Assembly (NCBI GenBank): GCA_028278675.1
Contig: JAQAJJ010000025.1
Location: 1-51,630 of the forward strand
Reading direction: 5' to 3'
Length of the DNA: 51,630 nt
Source of the DNA: Candidatus Azophilus lithoversatilis
GTDB lineage: Bacteria > Pseudomonadota > Gammaproteobacteria > Pseudomonadales > Azotimanducaceae
The notes under the pieces are model-generated. The model saw only the letters and a program-made list of their open reading frames with translations, was not told the origin of the DNA and did not search any database. The position numbers and the translations under genes are program-made. Positions 1 to 9,110 of the stretch are shown piece after piece (positions within the stretch are counted from its first letter, which is position 1; each line of letters opens with the position of its first letter).

Positions 1-74
1 CCGTAATTCCAACGAATATCCTTTCGTACGGCACCGTTTGAACCTCTACAATCGACCTTCGTGAATAGGTGCGG

Positions 75-665
75 CTAGCCGACGGCTCGCCGGATCGCCT
101 CCAGCAACGATCCGGCGCTGGCGCTGAAGAAGTGGTCGGTGCCGGGAATGACGTGCGCGCAGGCATTCGGCCAGCGGTTTAAGGCTTCCTGATCGACAAA
201 CTCATCGTCGGCGCCTGCGAACAGGTCCAAGGGGCAGGGCGGGCTTGGCATGGGGATGTCCATGACCGCGGTGGGCGGCGCCACCAGCAGCAGCCGGGCG
301 GGCTCGGGCGTGTGCGGCAGCGCTTGGCAGACGACGTGGGCGCCGAAGGAGTAGCCGACCAGCCAGAGGGCGTCGGCGCCCTGTTCTTGGGCCCAGTCGA
401 TGACGGCGAGCAGATCCTGCGCTTCGCCGCTGCCGTTGTCGAATTGACCTGGGCTTTTGCCCACGCCGCGAAAGTTGAATTGCAGGCAATTGACGCCGAC
501 ATCGGCCAAGGCCTGCGCCACCAGGCCCAGCACGGCGTCATGCATGCTGCCGCCGTAAAGGGGGTGCGGATGGCAGAGAATGGCGGTGGAGCCCCCGTTG
601 TCGATGGGCCGTTCAAGCTGGGCTTCGAGGGGGCCGACGGGGCCTTGAATGAACAAATTTTCCAT
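75..665 (-). CDS. Alpha/beta hydrolase, small cytosolic (dienelactone-hydrolase-like)
   Basis: A 196-residue single-domain alpha/beta hydrolase without a signal peptide. The N-terminal third carries the HPHPLYGGSM signature, a short oxyanion loop typical of the small bacterial hydrolases annotated as alpha/beta hydrolase or OsmC-associated esterase. The nucleophile elbow is GYSFGA (Ser about residue 107), an acid is likely in the FAGADDEFV segment, and the catalytic His is in GTDHFF near the C-terminus. The ATG at 665 gives the normal family N-terminus. The gene is divergent from the ABC operon at 816, and the spacer holds a long perfect hairpin. The substrate cannot be told from sequence. 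Confidence 0.85.
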   Translation of the reverse strand: MENLFIQGPVGPLEAQLERPIDNGGSTAILCHPHPLYGGSMHDAVLGLVAQALADVGVNCLQFNFRGVGKSPGQFDNGSGEAQDLLAVIDWAQEQGADALWLVGYSFGAHVVCQALPHTPEPARLLLVAPPTAVMDIPMPSPPCPLDLFAGADDEFVDQEALNRWPNACAHVIPGTDHFFSASAGSLLEAIRRAVG

Positions 666-717
666 CCGATTAGGATACAGGGTTGAAATTTGAGTCCGAA
701 ACCCTATTTTGCGCTAA

Positions 718-761
718 CGTGGGTCCCGTCAAGCATCATGGGACGCTTGACGGGACCCACG
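718..761. repeat. Perfect 17-bp inverted repeat in a divergent promoter region
   Basis: The 17-nt arm at 718-734 (CGTGGGTCCCGTCAAGC) is repeated in exact reverse complement at 745-761, with a 10-nt loop. It lies in the 150-bp spacer between the divergent hydrolase (start 665) and ABC operon (start 816). There is no T-tract on either side, so a simple intrinsic terminator is unlikely. It could be an operator, a leader structure or a repeated palindromic element. Confidence 0.8.
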
Positions 762-815
762 AAGCCGGGAATCCGCCGGCTGATTTGTTGAACTCAGGTC
801 AATTAAGGATGAGGG

Positions 816-1712
816 ATGATTGAAGCGGATCGGCTGACGCGCCGATATGGCGATTTTGTGGCCGTCGATGAGGTGTCGTTTTCCATCGAACCGGGGGAGA
901 TCGTCGGCTTGTTGGGGCCGAACGGGGCCGGCAAGACGACGATCATGAAGATGTTGACCGGCTTTCTTGAGCCGAGCGGTGGCCGGGTGGTGGTCGATGG
1001 GGAGGAGCTTGAGGGCGACCCCCGTGCCGTGCAGCAGCGGCTGGGCTACCTGCCCGAAAGCCTGCCGCTCTACCCGGAGCTGTCGGTCATTGACTACCTG
1101 GCCTACGCGGCCGACTTAAGGGAGGTCGACAACCCGCGCCGGGCAGTGGTCGAGGCCATCGAGGCGACGGAGCTGGGCGACAAGGCGCTGGAGCCGATCG
1201 GCACCCTGTCCCGGGGCTTCAAGCAGCGGGTGGGCGTGGCTCAGGCCATCCTGCACAAGCCCCGCTTCCTGATTCTCGATGAGCCGACCAACGGCCTCGA
1301 CCCGGGGCAGACGCAGCACATGCGCCAGTTGGTGCGGGAGTTGGCGCAATCAGCCACGGTCATCCTCTCAACCCACATCATGCAGGAGGTCAATGCCATC
1401 TGCGACCGCGCCCTGATCCTGCGCAACGGCGCCTTGGTGCTCGATGAGCGGCTCAAGGACCTGCAGCGCAGCAATCTCCTGCGCCTGCGCACGGCACCCG
1501 AGGCGACGGTCGCCGCACCGCCTGGGACGAGCGCTTCGAGCTTGGGCGATGGCTGCTGGCGCCTCGCGGTGGAGGGCGACCTCGACGCCGCCGCCCGCGC
1601 GGTTGCTGAGTCCTTGGTGGGCGACGGTGCCCCGATCTACGAACTCGCGCCCGAACAGCGCGACTTGGAGACGCTGTTTCAGGAAGTGAGCGAAGCCGGG
1701 GAGGTGTCCTGA
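816..1712 (+). CDS. ABC transporter ATP-binding protein (GldA-like)
   Basis: A 298-residue ABC ATPase. Walker A is GPNGAGKTT (about residues 34-42), the signature is LSRGFKQRVG, Walker B is FLILDEPTNGLDP, and the H-loop is STHIM. The extra C-terminal region of about 80 residues is usual in ABC-2/Gld-type ATPases. Its stop overlaps the next start by one base (TGATG at 1710-1714), so it is coupled to the fused permease gene. It should power the GldFG-type membrane partner. Export substrate unknown. Confidence 0.92.
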   Translation: MIEADRLTRRYGDFVAVDEVSFSIEPGEIVGLLGPNGAGKTTIMKMLTGFLEPSGGRVVVDGEELEGDPRAVQQRLGYLPESLPLYPELSVIDYLAYAADLREVDNPRRAVVEAIEATELGDKALEPIGTLSRGFKQRVGVAQAILHKPRFLILDEPTNGLDPGQTQHMRQLVRELAQSATVILSTHIMQEVNAICDRALILRNGALVLDERLKDLQRSNLLRLRTAPEATVAAPPGTSASSLGDGCWRLAVEGDLDAAARAVAESLVGDGAPIYELAPEQRDLETLFQEVSEAGEVS

Positions 1713-4639
1713 TGAACGTCCAAGCCATACGCCGGATCGCGGCCAAGGAACTCACCCTGTTCTTCGCCTCGCCCACCGGCTATCTGTTCCTGGCGGCGTT
1801 TCTGGCCGTCACCCTGTTCGTCTTCTTCTGGGTGGAGGCCTACTTCGCCCGCAACGTGGCCGATGTGCGGCCCATGTTCGAGTGGATGCCAGTGATGCTT
1901 ATCTTCCTCGCATCGGCGTTGACCATGCGTCTTTGGAGCGAAGAGCGGCGCACCGGCACCATGGAATTCGTCTTCACCGTGCCGGCCCGCACTTGGGAAT
2001 TTGTGCTCGGCAAGTTCGGTGCCTGCCTGTGCCTGCTGGGCATCGCCCTGCTGGCGACCCTGCCGCTGCCGATCAGCATCGCCTTCCAAGCTGACCTCGA
2101 CTGGGGGCCGGTGCTCGCGGGCTATGCCGCCGCCTTCCTGCTCGGTGGCGCCTACGTCGCCATTGGCCTGTTCGTCAGCGCCCGCACCGACAGTCAGATC
2201 GTCAGCCTCATCATGGCGAGCTTCGCCTGCGGCGTGTTCTATCTGGTGGGCAGCCCGGTGCTGACCGACCTGGTGTCCGGCGGCGTAGCCGACTTCCTGC
2301 GCGCCTTGGGCGCCGGCGCTCGTTTTGAGTCCATCACCCGGGGCGTGGTGGACCTGCGCGACCTCTACTACTACCTGTCCCTGGGCGGCGTCTTCCTGGC
2401 GCTGAACGTCTATGGCCTGGAGGTGCAGCGTTGGGCCAAGGACGGCGAACGGACCCGGCATCGGGCCTGGATGCTCGGCACGACGCTGCTCGCTGCCAAC
2501 CTGCTCGCCGCCAACCTGTGGCTGGCAAGCTTCTCGGGGCTGCGCATCGACGTCACCGAGGGCCGCATCTACTCCATTTCCGACGCCACCCGAGGCTATC
2601 TCGCGCAGTTGCGCGAGCCGCTGCTGATTCAGGGCTACTTCAGCGCCAAGACCCACCCGCTGCTGGCGCCCTTGGTGCCGCGCATGCGCGACCTGCTCGC
2701 TGAGTACGAGATTGCCGGGGGCGGCAACGTCAAGGTGCGGGTCATCGATCCGGCCGACGATCCGGAGCTTGAGGACGAGGCCAACACCAAGTACGGCATC
2801 CGGCCGGTGCCCTTTCAGGTGGCGGACCGCTACCAATCGAGCTTGGTCAACTCCTACTTCGACGTGCTGGTGAGCTACGGCGATGAATACGAGGTGCTGG
2901 GCTTTCGCGACCTGATTGAAGTCAAGGTGGCGGGTGAGGCGGACCTCGATGTGCAGTTGCGCAATCCCGAGTACGACATCACCCGCAGCATCAAGAAGGT
3001 GCTCTACGGCTTCCAGGGCGGCAGCAGCGTTTTCGCCAACATCCAATCCCCGGTGACCTTCACCGGCTACTTCTCGGCGGATGAGAAGCTGCCCGAAGCG
3101 CTCGTGGGGTTCCGTGGGGTGCTCAGCGGCGTGCTTGACGAGCTGCAGACCGAAAGCGAGGGCAAGCTCAGCGTCGAGGTCATCGACCCCGATGCCAACG
3201 GCGGTGCCGTGGGTGCCGAAATCGCCCAGAGCTACGGCTTTCAGCCGATGGCCACCAGCCTGTTCGACACCAACGCCTTCTATTTCTACCTGACCCTAAG
3301 CGACGATGAGACGCTGGTGCAGGTGCCCTTGCCGGAGGCGCTGTCAGCGGAGGCTGCCAAGCGTGGCATCGAGGAGGGCCTGAAGCGCTTCGCCACCGGG
3401 CTGCTGCGCACGGTGGCCTTGGTGACGCCGCCTGCACCCCCGCCATACATGGCTCAGCAGGGGATGGCGGGCAATCAGTTCAGCCAGCTTCAGGGGTGGC
3501 TCGCCAATGACTTCAACGTCGAGGCCACGGACCTCGCCGGGGGAGTGGCGCCGGAAGCCGCCGATCTTGTGGTTGTGGTGGACCCCAAGGAACTATCGGA
3601 CAAGCAGGTCTTCGCCATCGATCAATTCCTGATGAAGGGTGGCACCGTGGTCGTGGCGGCCAGCGCCTTTGAAGCCAACTTCTCGGCGCAGACCCTAACT
3701 GCCTCGCGGCGCGTCACCGGCCTTGAGGATTGGCTGGACCATCTCGGCGTCGGCATTGGCGCCTCGCTGGTGCTCGACCCCGCCAACGCCGCCTTTCCGG
3801 TGCCGGTGACCCGCAACGTCGGCGGTTTCAGCTTCCAGGAACTGGTGATGCTGGATTACCCCTACTTCCCCGACATCCGCGCCCCCAACCTCAACCCGGA
3901 CTCAATCATGACTGCCGGGCTGCCCCAAGTGACCATGGCTTGGGCATCGCCCATCGAACTTGATGCGGAGCGGAACGCGGAACGGGAGGTCGTTGAGCTG
4001 CTGAGAACCTCGTCTGGCAGTTGGCTGTCCGAGTCCACCGACGTGCTGCCTCGGATCAACGAGCAGGGCTTGAGCGCCTTCGCGCCGGAGGGCGACCAGC
4101 AAAGCCGCTTGGTGGGCGTCCTGCTCAGCGGGCGCTTCGACTCGTTCTTTAAGGGCAAGGCCTCGCCGCTGCTTGAAGATCCGGAGGAAGCGGAGGATGG
4201 GGACGTTGAGAACAATGCGCCGGACGGCGCAGATGCCCAGGACGAGGCGAGTGAGGACGATCTTGGGGTGGTGACCTCGGTGATCGAACGCTCGCCGGAG
4301 TCGGCGCGCTTGTTCGTGTTCGCCTCCAACGGCTTTCTGGCCGACCAGACCCTGCGCATGCTCGGCTCCGCGGATGGCACCATCTACGGGGATTCGGCGC
4401 AGTTGATCGTGAACGTGGCCGATTGGTCCTTGGAGGACCAAACCCTGCTCGGCATTCGCGCCCGGGGCAATTTCAACCGCACGCTGCCGCCCATGGAAGA
4501 GGAACGGCAGGCGCTCGTCGAGTACCTCAACTACGGCTTCGCCTTGGCGGGCATCGGGTTGGTGTTTGCCCTGCAGCGGCGACGCGCGGCCAAGGCCAGG
4601 CAAACCTATAGCGGCTGGTTGGCCGGAGAATCGACATGA
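1712..4639 (+). CDS. Fused GldF-type permease and GldG-type ABC auxiliary protein
   Basis: A 975-residue fusion. Residues 1 to about 240 form an ABC-2 permease with about six hydrophobic helices and the N-terminal KELTLFFASPTGYLFL segment typical of GldF. A linking helix (about 250-275) leads into a long GldG-like extracytoplasmic region, with the starting motif DVTEGRIYSISDATRGYL. An acidic low-complexity stretch lies near residues 825-850, and a single C-terminal helix (FALAGIGLVFALQRRR) is followed by basic residues. In Bacteroidetes GldF and GldG are separate gliding-motility proteins; proteobacterial homologues belong to uncharacterised exporters. It overlaps the next gene by 4 bp (ATGA). 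Confidence 0.88.
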   Translation: MNVQAIRRIAAKELTLFFASPTGYLFLAAFLAVTLFVFFWVEAYFARNVADVRPMFEWMPVMLIFLASALTMRLWSEERRTGTMEFVFTVPARTWEFVLGKFGACLCLLGIALLATLPLPISIAFQADLDWGPVLAGYAAAFLLGGAYVAIGLFVSARTDSQIVSLIMASFACGVFYLVGSPVLTDLVSGGVADFLRALGAGARFESITRGVVDLRDLYYYLSLGGVFLALNVYGLEVQRWAKDGERTRHRAWMLGTTLLAANLLAANLWLASFSGLRIDVTEGRIYSISDATRGYLAQLREPLLIQGYFSAKTHPLLAPLVPRMRDLLAEYEIAGGGNVKVRVIDPADDPELEDEANTKYGIRPVPFQVADRYQSSLVNSYFDVLVSYGDEYEVLGFRDLIEVKVAGEADLDVQLRNPEYDITRSIKKVLYGFQGGSSVFANIQSPVTFTGYFSADEKLPEALVGFRGVLSGVLDELQTESEGKLSVEVIDPDANGGAVGAEIAQSYGFQPMATSLFDTNAFYFYLTLSDDETLVQVPLPEALSAEAAKRGIEEGLKRFATGLLRTVALVTPPAPPPYMAQQGMAGNQFSQLQGWLANDFNVEATDLAGGVAPEAADLVVVVDPKELSDKQVFAIDQFLMKGGTVVVAASAFEANFSAQTLTASRRVTGLEDWLDHLGVGIGASLVLDPANAAFPVPVTRNVGGFSFQELVMLDYPYFPDIRAPNLNPDSIMTAGLPQVTMAWASPIELDAERNAEREVVELLRTSSGSWLSESTDVLPRINEQGLSAFAPEGDQQSRLVGVLLSGRFDSFFKGKASPLLEDPEEAEDGDVENNAPDGADAQDEASEDDLGVVTSVIERSPESARLFVFASNGFLADQTLRMLGSADGTIYGDSAQLIVNVADWSLEDQTLLGIRARGNFNRTLPPMEEERQALVEYLNYGFALAGIGLVFALQRRRAAKARQTYSGWLAGEST

Positions 4640-5646
4640 ATGAAAGGACTAACTTGCTGGGCGGGCTGCTGGCGGCCCAATTGGTCATCATCGCCGGACT
4701 GCTGTTGGCCAGCGGTGTGGGGTCGGATGCCGGTGCATCGCAGTTGCTGGCCTTCGATCCGGCCAGCGTGACCAAGCTCTCGATCTCGGGCGAGGAGAAG
4801 ACGGCCGTTGTGGTCCGGGACGGCGACATCTGGCGCTTGGAAGGTGGCGCGCCGAATGGTCTGCCCGCAGACGGCGGCAAGGTCAGCGAACTGCTCGACA
4901 AGCTGGCCGACCTGGAGGCTCCTTGGCCAGTGGCGACCAGCGACGACGGCGCGGAGCGCTTCGAGGTGACCGACGACAACCACCAGCGGCGGCTGGTCAT
5001 TGAGGATGCGGACGGCCCCATGGCTGACTTGCTGTTGGGGACCTCGCCCGGCTACCGCCGGGTGCATGCTCGCTTGAGCGGCGACAGCGAGGTGTACAGC
5101 ATTGACTTTTCCAACTATGAAGCGCCCACGGACGTTGGCCAGTGGCTCGACAAGGCCTTGCTCGCGGCCAAGGGCGAGGTGTCCAGCGTCGTTCTGCAGG
5201 ACGCTTGGCACTTGGCACGCCAGGACGGCGAGTGGCAAGTCGACGGTGCGCCCGCCGATGGAACGGCGGCCGAAGATCTCGTCCGGCGCTTCACCAGTCT
5301 GCGGGTGCTCGGCATTTCGGAAGGGGCGGATGATCTGGACGGGGATGCCGATGCGGTTGGCGAGCCAGCGGGCGTTTTCGTGGTGACTGACGAGGACGGC
5401 GACCATCGCCTAACGCTGTTCCACGAAGCGGAGGAAGACGACTACGGCATGACGTCGGATCGAGTGGCCGGACGCTTCGAGGTGGCCACCTACATTGCCG
5501 AACAGATGCTCGCCGATCCGGCTGACCTGCAGGCCGAAGATCAGGCGGACGAGGATGCGGATGCTGCGGACGGGGGTGCCGAAGACGCGGCGGGGCCTCA
5601 GGCGGACCAGCTCGAAGAGGAAGCGGCTTCGGATCAGGAAGACTGA
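4636..5646 (+). CDS. DUF4340 domain protein, GldG-operon partner
   Basis: A 336-residue protein with one N-terminal membrane helix (LLGGLLAAQLVIIAGLLLA) and a long extracytoplasmic part containing repeated beta segments of the DUF4340 type (KLSISGEEKTAVVVRDGDIWRLE, then SVVLQDAWHLARQDGEWQVD). DUF4340 genes commonly follow gldG homologues, and the ATGA overlap with the fusion gene supports one complex. The last 45 residues are almost purely acidic and alanine-rich and look disordered. Function beyond association with the exporter is unknown. Confidence 0.8.
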   Translation: MNERTNLLGGLLAAQLVIIAGLLLASGVGSDAGASQLLAFDPASVTKLSISGEEKTAVVVRDGDIWRLEGGAPNGLPADGGKVSELLDKLADLEAPWPVATSDDGAERFEVTDDNHQRRLVIEDADGPMADLLLGTSPGYRRVHARLSGDSEVYSIDFSNYEAPTDVGQWLDKALLAAKGEVSSVVLQDAWHLARQDGEWQVDGAPADGTAAEDLVRRFTSLRVLGISEGADDLDGDADAVGEPAGVFVVTDEDGDHRLTLFHEAEEDDYGMTSDRVAGRFEVATYIAEQMLADPADLQAEDQADEDADAADGGAEDAAGPQADQLEEEAASDQED

Positions 5647-6396
5647 GTGCCGTCCTTTTGGGGTCGGCTCATCGGCTTGGCAGTACTTGCGGCCGTGGCC
5701 GGTTGCGCCTCCTCGCCACAGCACTTGGGAGCCGCCGCGCTTGCCGCTGCCAAATCACCACGAACTTGGGCGCCCTTGGCGGGCGCTGCCTTGCTCTCAG
5801 TGGGCGATCTCGATGAATCGGTGTCGGACTGGGCGGCGGATGAGCGGCCCCTGTTCGGCGGCAGCGCCGAAGGCGCCAGTGACGACTTGCGCAACGCCGC
5901 CGTGGCCGGCTACCTGGTCACGGCCCTCGCCGCCCCGGCCGACGACGTCGGTGGCAGGATGCGACGCATCGGCTGGGGGTTGACTGCCCTGTATGCCCAG
6001 GGCGGCGTCGTGGAGGGCTTGAAGGATGTCGTCGAACGGCAGCGGCCCGACGGCAGCAACAATCGCGGATTCCCCGCCGGCCACCCCGGGCTGGCCTCCA
6101 GCGCCGCCACCTTGGGCCAACGCAACCTGCGTGCCCTGGCCATTGCGCCCGGCTGGCGCCGCGGCGGGTCCATCGCCTTCGACGCGCTGGCCGTGGGCAC
6201 CGCTTGGGCGCGCATGGAGGCCGAGAAGCACCATGCGGCGGATGTGCTGGCGGGCTACGCCGTCGGCCACTTCATCGCCGCCTTCGTATCGGAGGCCTTC
6301 ATCGAGCCGGGCCTGCCCGACACCGAGCTGACCTTCCAGGGCTTGGGCGATGGCGGTGCACTGCGCTTGACTGTCCCGTTGGGCCCCAGCCGATGA
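5647..6396 (+). CDS. PAP2-superfamily phosphatase lipoprotein
   Basis: A 249-residue protein starting with GTG immediately after the previous stop (TGA then GTG). A lipoprotein signal peptide ends at a lipobox AVAGC (Cys 19). The three PAP2/acid-phosphatase motifs are present: K-x6-RP in KDVVERQRP, a PSGH-like PAGH, and R-x5-H-x3-D in ARMEAEKHHAAD, so the active site looks intact. It probably dephosphorylates a lipid or soluble phosphate ester at the periplasmic face. The coupling to the exporter operon and to the downstream phosphatase suggests a joint role in envelope lipid handling, which is inference. Confidence 0.85.
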   Translation: MPSFWGRLIGLAVLAAVAGCASSPQHLGAAALAAAKSPRTWAPLAGAALLSVGDLDESVSDWAADERPLFGGSAEGASDDLRNAAVAGYLVTALAAPADDVGGRMRRIGWGLTALYAQGGVVEGLKDVVERQRPDGSNNRGFPAGHPGLASSAATLGQRNLRALAIAPGWRRGGSIAFDALAVGTAWARMEAEKHHAADVLAGYAVGHFIAAFVSEAFIEPGLPDTELTFQGLGDGGALRLTVPLGPSR

Positions 6397-7139
6397 GGGT
6401 GGCGTTTTCCGACTACCTAGCGGAACTTGGCTCGGTTCCGGCCGGGCCCGGGTCCGCCGCCTGTTTCGATCTCGACCGCACCCTCATCGACGGCTATTCG
6501 GTCAAGGCCTTGGCTTGGGAAGGCATCAAATCTCGCACGGTGCCCCTGAATCGAGTGGCGTACCAGTTTGTCGTGTTCTGCGGATACAGCCTCGGGCGCT
6601 TGGACTACCAGCGTCTGATGGGCGCCACGCTCAAGGACTTGGCGGACCTGCGCGAGGCGGACTTCATGCGCCTCGGCGAGCGGGCCTTCGAGCGCCGGGT
6701 GGCGGCAAAGATATTCGAGGAGGCGCGAACGCTGGTCGCTGCCCATCGGCGCTTGCGCCATCGATTGATCCTCGTCACCTCCGCCACCCGCGCCCAAGCC
6801 GCTCCCGTGGCAGCAACCTTGTCGATCCCAGACTTGCGCTGCACGGAGCTGGAGGTGGCCGACGGTTGCCTGACGGGGGCGTTCAAGCCCTGCTACGGCG
6901 ATGAAAAGCGTCGCGCGGTGCTCGATTGGCTGGCCGAGCAGGGCGTCGATGCATCACGCACCTACTTCTACTCCGACAGCGACGACGACTTGCCGCTGCT
7001 CGAAGCCGTGGGCAAGCCGGTGGCGGTGAACGCCAAGCCGCGCTTGGCCGAGGTGGCCGCTGAGCGGCGCTGGCCGGAGCTTGCGTTTGTCGAAACAGGC
7101 TCGCCAACGGGCCCGCCCCCCAAGTTGGAGGCCGCATGA
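6393..7139 (+). CDS. HAD-superfamily IB hydrolase (SerB/PSPase-like)
   Basis: A 248-residue protein counted from the ATG at 6393, which overlaps the PAP2 stop as ATGA. A longer open frame upstream is out-of-frame coding for the PAP2 gene and is not used. HAD motif I is FDLDRTLIDG (nucleophile Asp, acid Asp two residues on), motif II is VTSATRAQA, and motif III/IV is YFYSDSDDDLPLLEAVG. This is subfamily IB, as in phosphoserine phosphatase and membrane-lipid phosphatases such as CicA. It overlaps the following GST by 4 bp. Confidence 0.85.
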   Translation: MRVAFSDYLAELGSVPAGPGSAACFDLDRTLIDGYSVKALAWEGIKSRTVPLNRVAYQFVVFCGYSLGRLDYQRLMGATLKDLADLREADFMRLGERAFERRVAAKIFEEARTLVAAHRRLRHRLILVTSATRAQAAPVAATLSIPDLRCTELEVADGCLTGAFKPCYGDEKRRAVLDWLAEQGVDASRTYFYSDSDDDLPLLEAVGKPVAVNAKPRLAEVAAERRWPELAFVETGSPTGPPPKLEAA

Positions 7140-7756
7140 TCGACTTGTACACCTGGCCCACGCCCAATGGCCGCAAGGTCTCCATCGCCTTGGAGGAGTT
7201 TGGCCTCGATTACCGCGCCCATCCGGTCAACATCCTCAAGGACGAGCAGTTCGACCCGGAGTTCCTGAAGATCAGCCCCAACAACAAGATTCCGGCAATC
7301 ATCGACCGCGCCGCAAACCGGGCGATGATGGAATCCGGCGCCATCCTGCTGTACTTGGCCGAAACCCACAGCCGTTTCCAGGGTGACGACAAGTGGCAGA
7401 CCTTGGAGTGGCTGATGCTGCAGATGGGCGGCGTCGGCCCGATGCTCGGCCAAGCCCACCACTTCCTGCGCTTCAAGGCCGGCAAGGCGCCCTACGCGGA
7501 GCAGCGCTACGCTGCTGAAGCCAAGCGCCTTTACGCGGTGCTTGATGCGCGCCTCGCCGACCGCGACTACTTAAGCGGCACCTACTCCATCGCCGACATG
7601 GCCACCTGGCCTTGGATATCCCGCTACGAATGGCAAGGCATCGACTGGGCCGACTACCCCAACCTCAAACGCTGGTATCTCACGATTGCCGATCGTCCCG
7701 CCGTCCAACGGGGCTATGACGTGCCCATGCCGGTGAATCCGATTCCGCGGCCTTGA
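7136..7756 (+). CDS. Glutathione S-transferase, YfcG/nu-class-like
   Basis: A 206-residue GST. The thioredoxin-like N-terminal domain (YTWPTPNGRKVSIALEE; cis-Pro in NNKIPAII; ESGAILLYLAE) and the all-alpha C-terminal domain (SIADMATWPW) match the YfcG/YghU disulfide-reductase type, which uses a Thr or Asn near residue 8-11 instead of Tyr/Ser. It is the last gene of the ATGA-coupled series that starts with the ABC exporter. Confidence 0.88.
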   Translation: MIDLYTWPTPNGRKVSIALEEFGLDYRAHPVNILKDEQFDPEFLKISPNNKIPAIIDRAANRAMMESGAILLYLAETHSRFQGDDKWQTLEWLMLQMGGVGPMLGQAHHFLRFKAGKAPYAEQRYAAEAKRLYAVLDARLADRDYLSGTYSIADMATWPWISRYEWQGIDWADYPNLKRWYLTIADRPAVQRGYDVPMPVNPIPRP

Positions 7757-7808
7757 CGGGGTGCATCCTGCTTGGACGGCACCTTCGGAAGGATTCCTTT
7801 ATGACTAC

Positions 7809-7843
7809 CATGTCGTCATTTTTCATGCAAAAATGACGACATG
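7809..7843. promoter_or_regulatory. Palindrome covering the start codon of the AAA_14 ATPase gene
   Basis: A 15-bp inverted repeat (CATGTCGTCATTTTT at 7809-7823, its exact complement at 7829-7843) surrounds a 5-nt centre. The second arm contains the ATG at 7841. No Shine-Dalgarno sequence precedes that ATG. The palindrome could be a DNA operator for autoregulation, or in RNA a hairpin that buries the start codon. Confidence 0.7.
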
Positions 7844-8995
7844 ATTGGCAACTATGAACGTCTGATCGGGGTGCCGCGGCGCAGCTTCTTTCTGTTCGGC
7901 ATGCGTGGCGTGGGCAAGAGCACTTGGGCTCGGGCCACGTTTCCCGGTGCGACCCGCTTTGATCTGCTCGATGAACGCCTCTATCAGGACCTGCTTGCGG
8001 ACCCCTCGCTGTTCGCCCAGTCCATCGGTGGTCTCAAGGCGGGAGATTGGGTGGTGGTGGATGAAGTGCAGCGCCTGCCCGCGCTGCTCAACGAGGTGCA
8101 CAGATTGATTGAAGCGCAAGGCTTGCGCTTTGCCTTGTTAGGGTCGAGCGCCCGCAAGCTCAAGGCAGCCGGCACCAATCTCTTAGCCGGACGGGCGCTC
8201 AAGAAGACGATGTTTCCGCTAACCGCAGCGGAGTTGGGCGCGGACTTTGACCTCGACCGAGTGCTTCGGTACGGGTCTGTGCCCTTGGTGTGGTCCAGCG
8301 ACGAGCCTCGGGAGGTCCTGGAGGCTTATGGACAGCTCTATCTGCGCGAGGAGATTCGAGCCGAAGCCTTGGTGCGGAACTTGTCGGGCTTTGTCCGCTT
8401 CCTGCCCGTTGCGGCCCTATTCAACGGTCAGGCCATCAACGTGTCGGGAATTGCTCGCGATGCGGGCGTCTCTCGAACGACGATTCAGGGGTACTTGGAC
8501 ATTTTGGAGGACACCCTGCTTGCCTACCGGCTGCCAGCCTATGAGACCCGCACCCGTGTGCGCGAACGAAAGCGGCCGAAGCTGTATTGGGTTGACCCGG
8601 GTGTGGTTCGAGCCGTCAAGCGTCAACTCGGCCCGCCGACCGCCGAGGAAAGGGGTTCGCTGCTTGAAAGCTGGGTCGCCACGACTCTGCAAGCCCATGC
8701 CGAAGTGCAGGAACTCTACGACCAGCTCGCCTATTGGGCGCCCCACCAATCCGCAGTGGAAGTGGACTTCCTCCTGCAACGGGGCGCGGAGCTGCTCGCC
8801 ATCGAAGTGAAGGCCGCCGGCCGGTATCACAGCAGCTTGCTGAAGGGCCTGCGGGCGCTTGGTCCCCTGCCCGGGCTGGTGCGCCGGATTCTGGTTTACA
8901 CCGGTGAGCGCTCTTTCAGGTCGAGTGACGGCGTGGAGATTTGGCCTGCCCAGCGCTTTGCGGCGGAGACTGCCAGCGGTACGCTTTGGCCTTGA
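7841..8995 (+). CDS. AAA_14/DUF4143 family ATPase
   Basis: A 384-residue protein. Walker A is GMRGVGKST at residues 20-28, Walker B is WVVVDEVQRLP at about 70-80, and sensor I is FALLGSSARKLK. The C-terminal half is a DUF4143 domain with a winged-helix-like segment and the nuclease-like signature EVDFLL...LLAIEVKA (about residues 306-330). The family is widespread, usually single-gene, and often mobile or defence-associated; its function is not settled. The low-SD start inside a palindrome is unusual. It is transcribed away from the GST operon with its own promoter region. Confidence 0.85.
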   Translation: MIGNYERLIGVPRRSFFLFGMRGVGKSTWARATFPGATRFDLLDERLYQDLLADPSLFAQSIGGLKAGDWVVVDEVQRLPALLNEVHRLIEAQGLRFALLGSSARKLKAAGTNLLAGRALKKTMFPLTAAELGADFDLDRVLRYGSVPLVWSSDEPREVLEAYGQLYLREEIRAEALVRNLSGFVRFLPVAALFNGQAINVSGIARDAGVSRTTIQGYLDILEDTLLAYRLPAYETRTRVRERKRPKLYWVDPGVVRAVKRQLGPPTAEERGSLLESWVATTLQAHAEVQELYDQLAYWAPHQSAVEVDFLLQRGAELLAIEVKAAGRYHSSLLKGLRALGPLPGLVRRILVYTGERSFRSSDGVEIWPAQRFAAETASGTLWP

Positions 8996-9110
8996 TGGGA
9001 GCAGTTAGGACGACAGGATCGGTTCGAGGGACCAGGCGAAGGCCATATCGGCAGGAGCGCGAGCTAGCGTTTACCGCCAGCACCCTTTACGGAACTGAGG
9101 GAGATTTGAC

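Noticed and set aside
1679-3046. 455-codon open frame on the - strand
   Set aside because: Antisense to the fused GldFG gene, with His/Gln/Glu-rich composition and no motif.
6204-6392. N-terminal extension of the HAD phosphatase
   Set aside because: These 63 codons are the PAP2 gene in another frame; the ATGA-coupled start at 6393 fits the family.
8996-9110. HigB toxin remnant upstream of higA
   Set aside because: All three forward frames were read; none shows a RelE-fold C-terminus.
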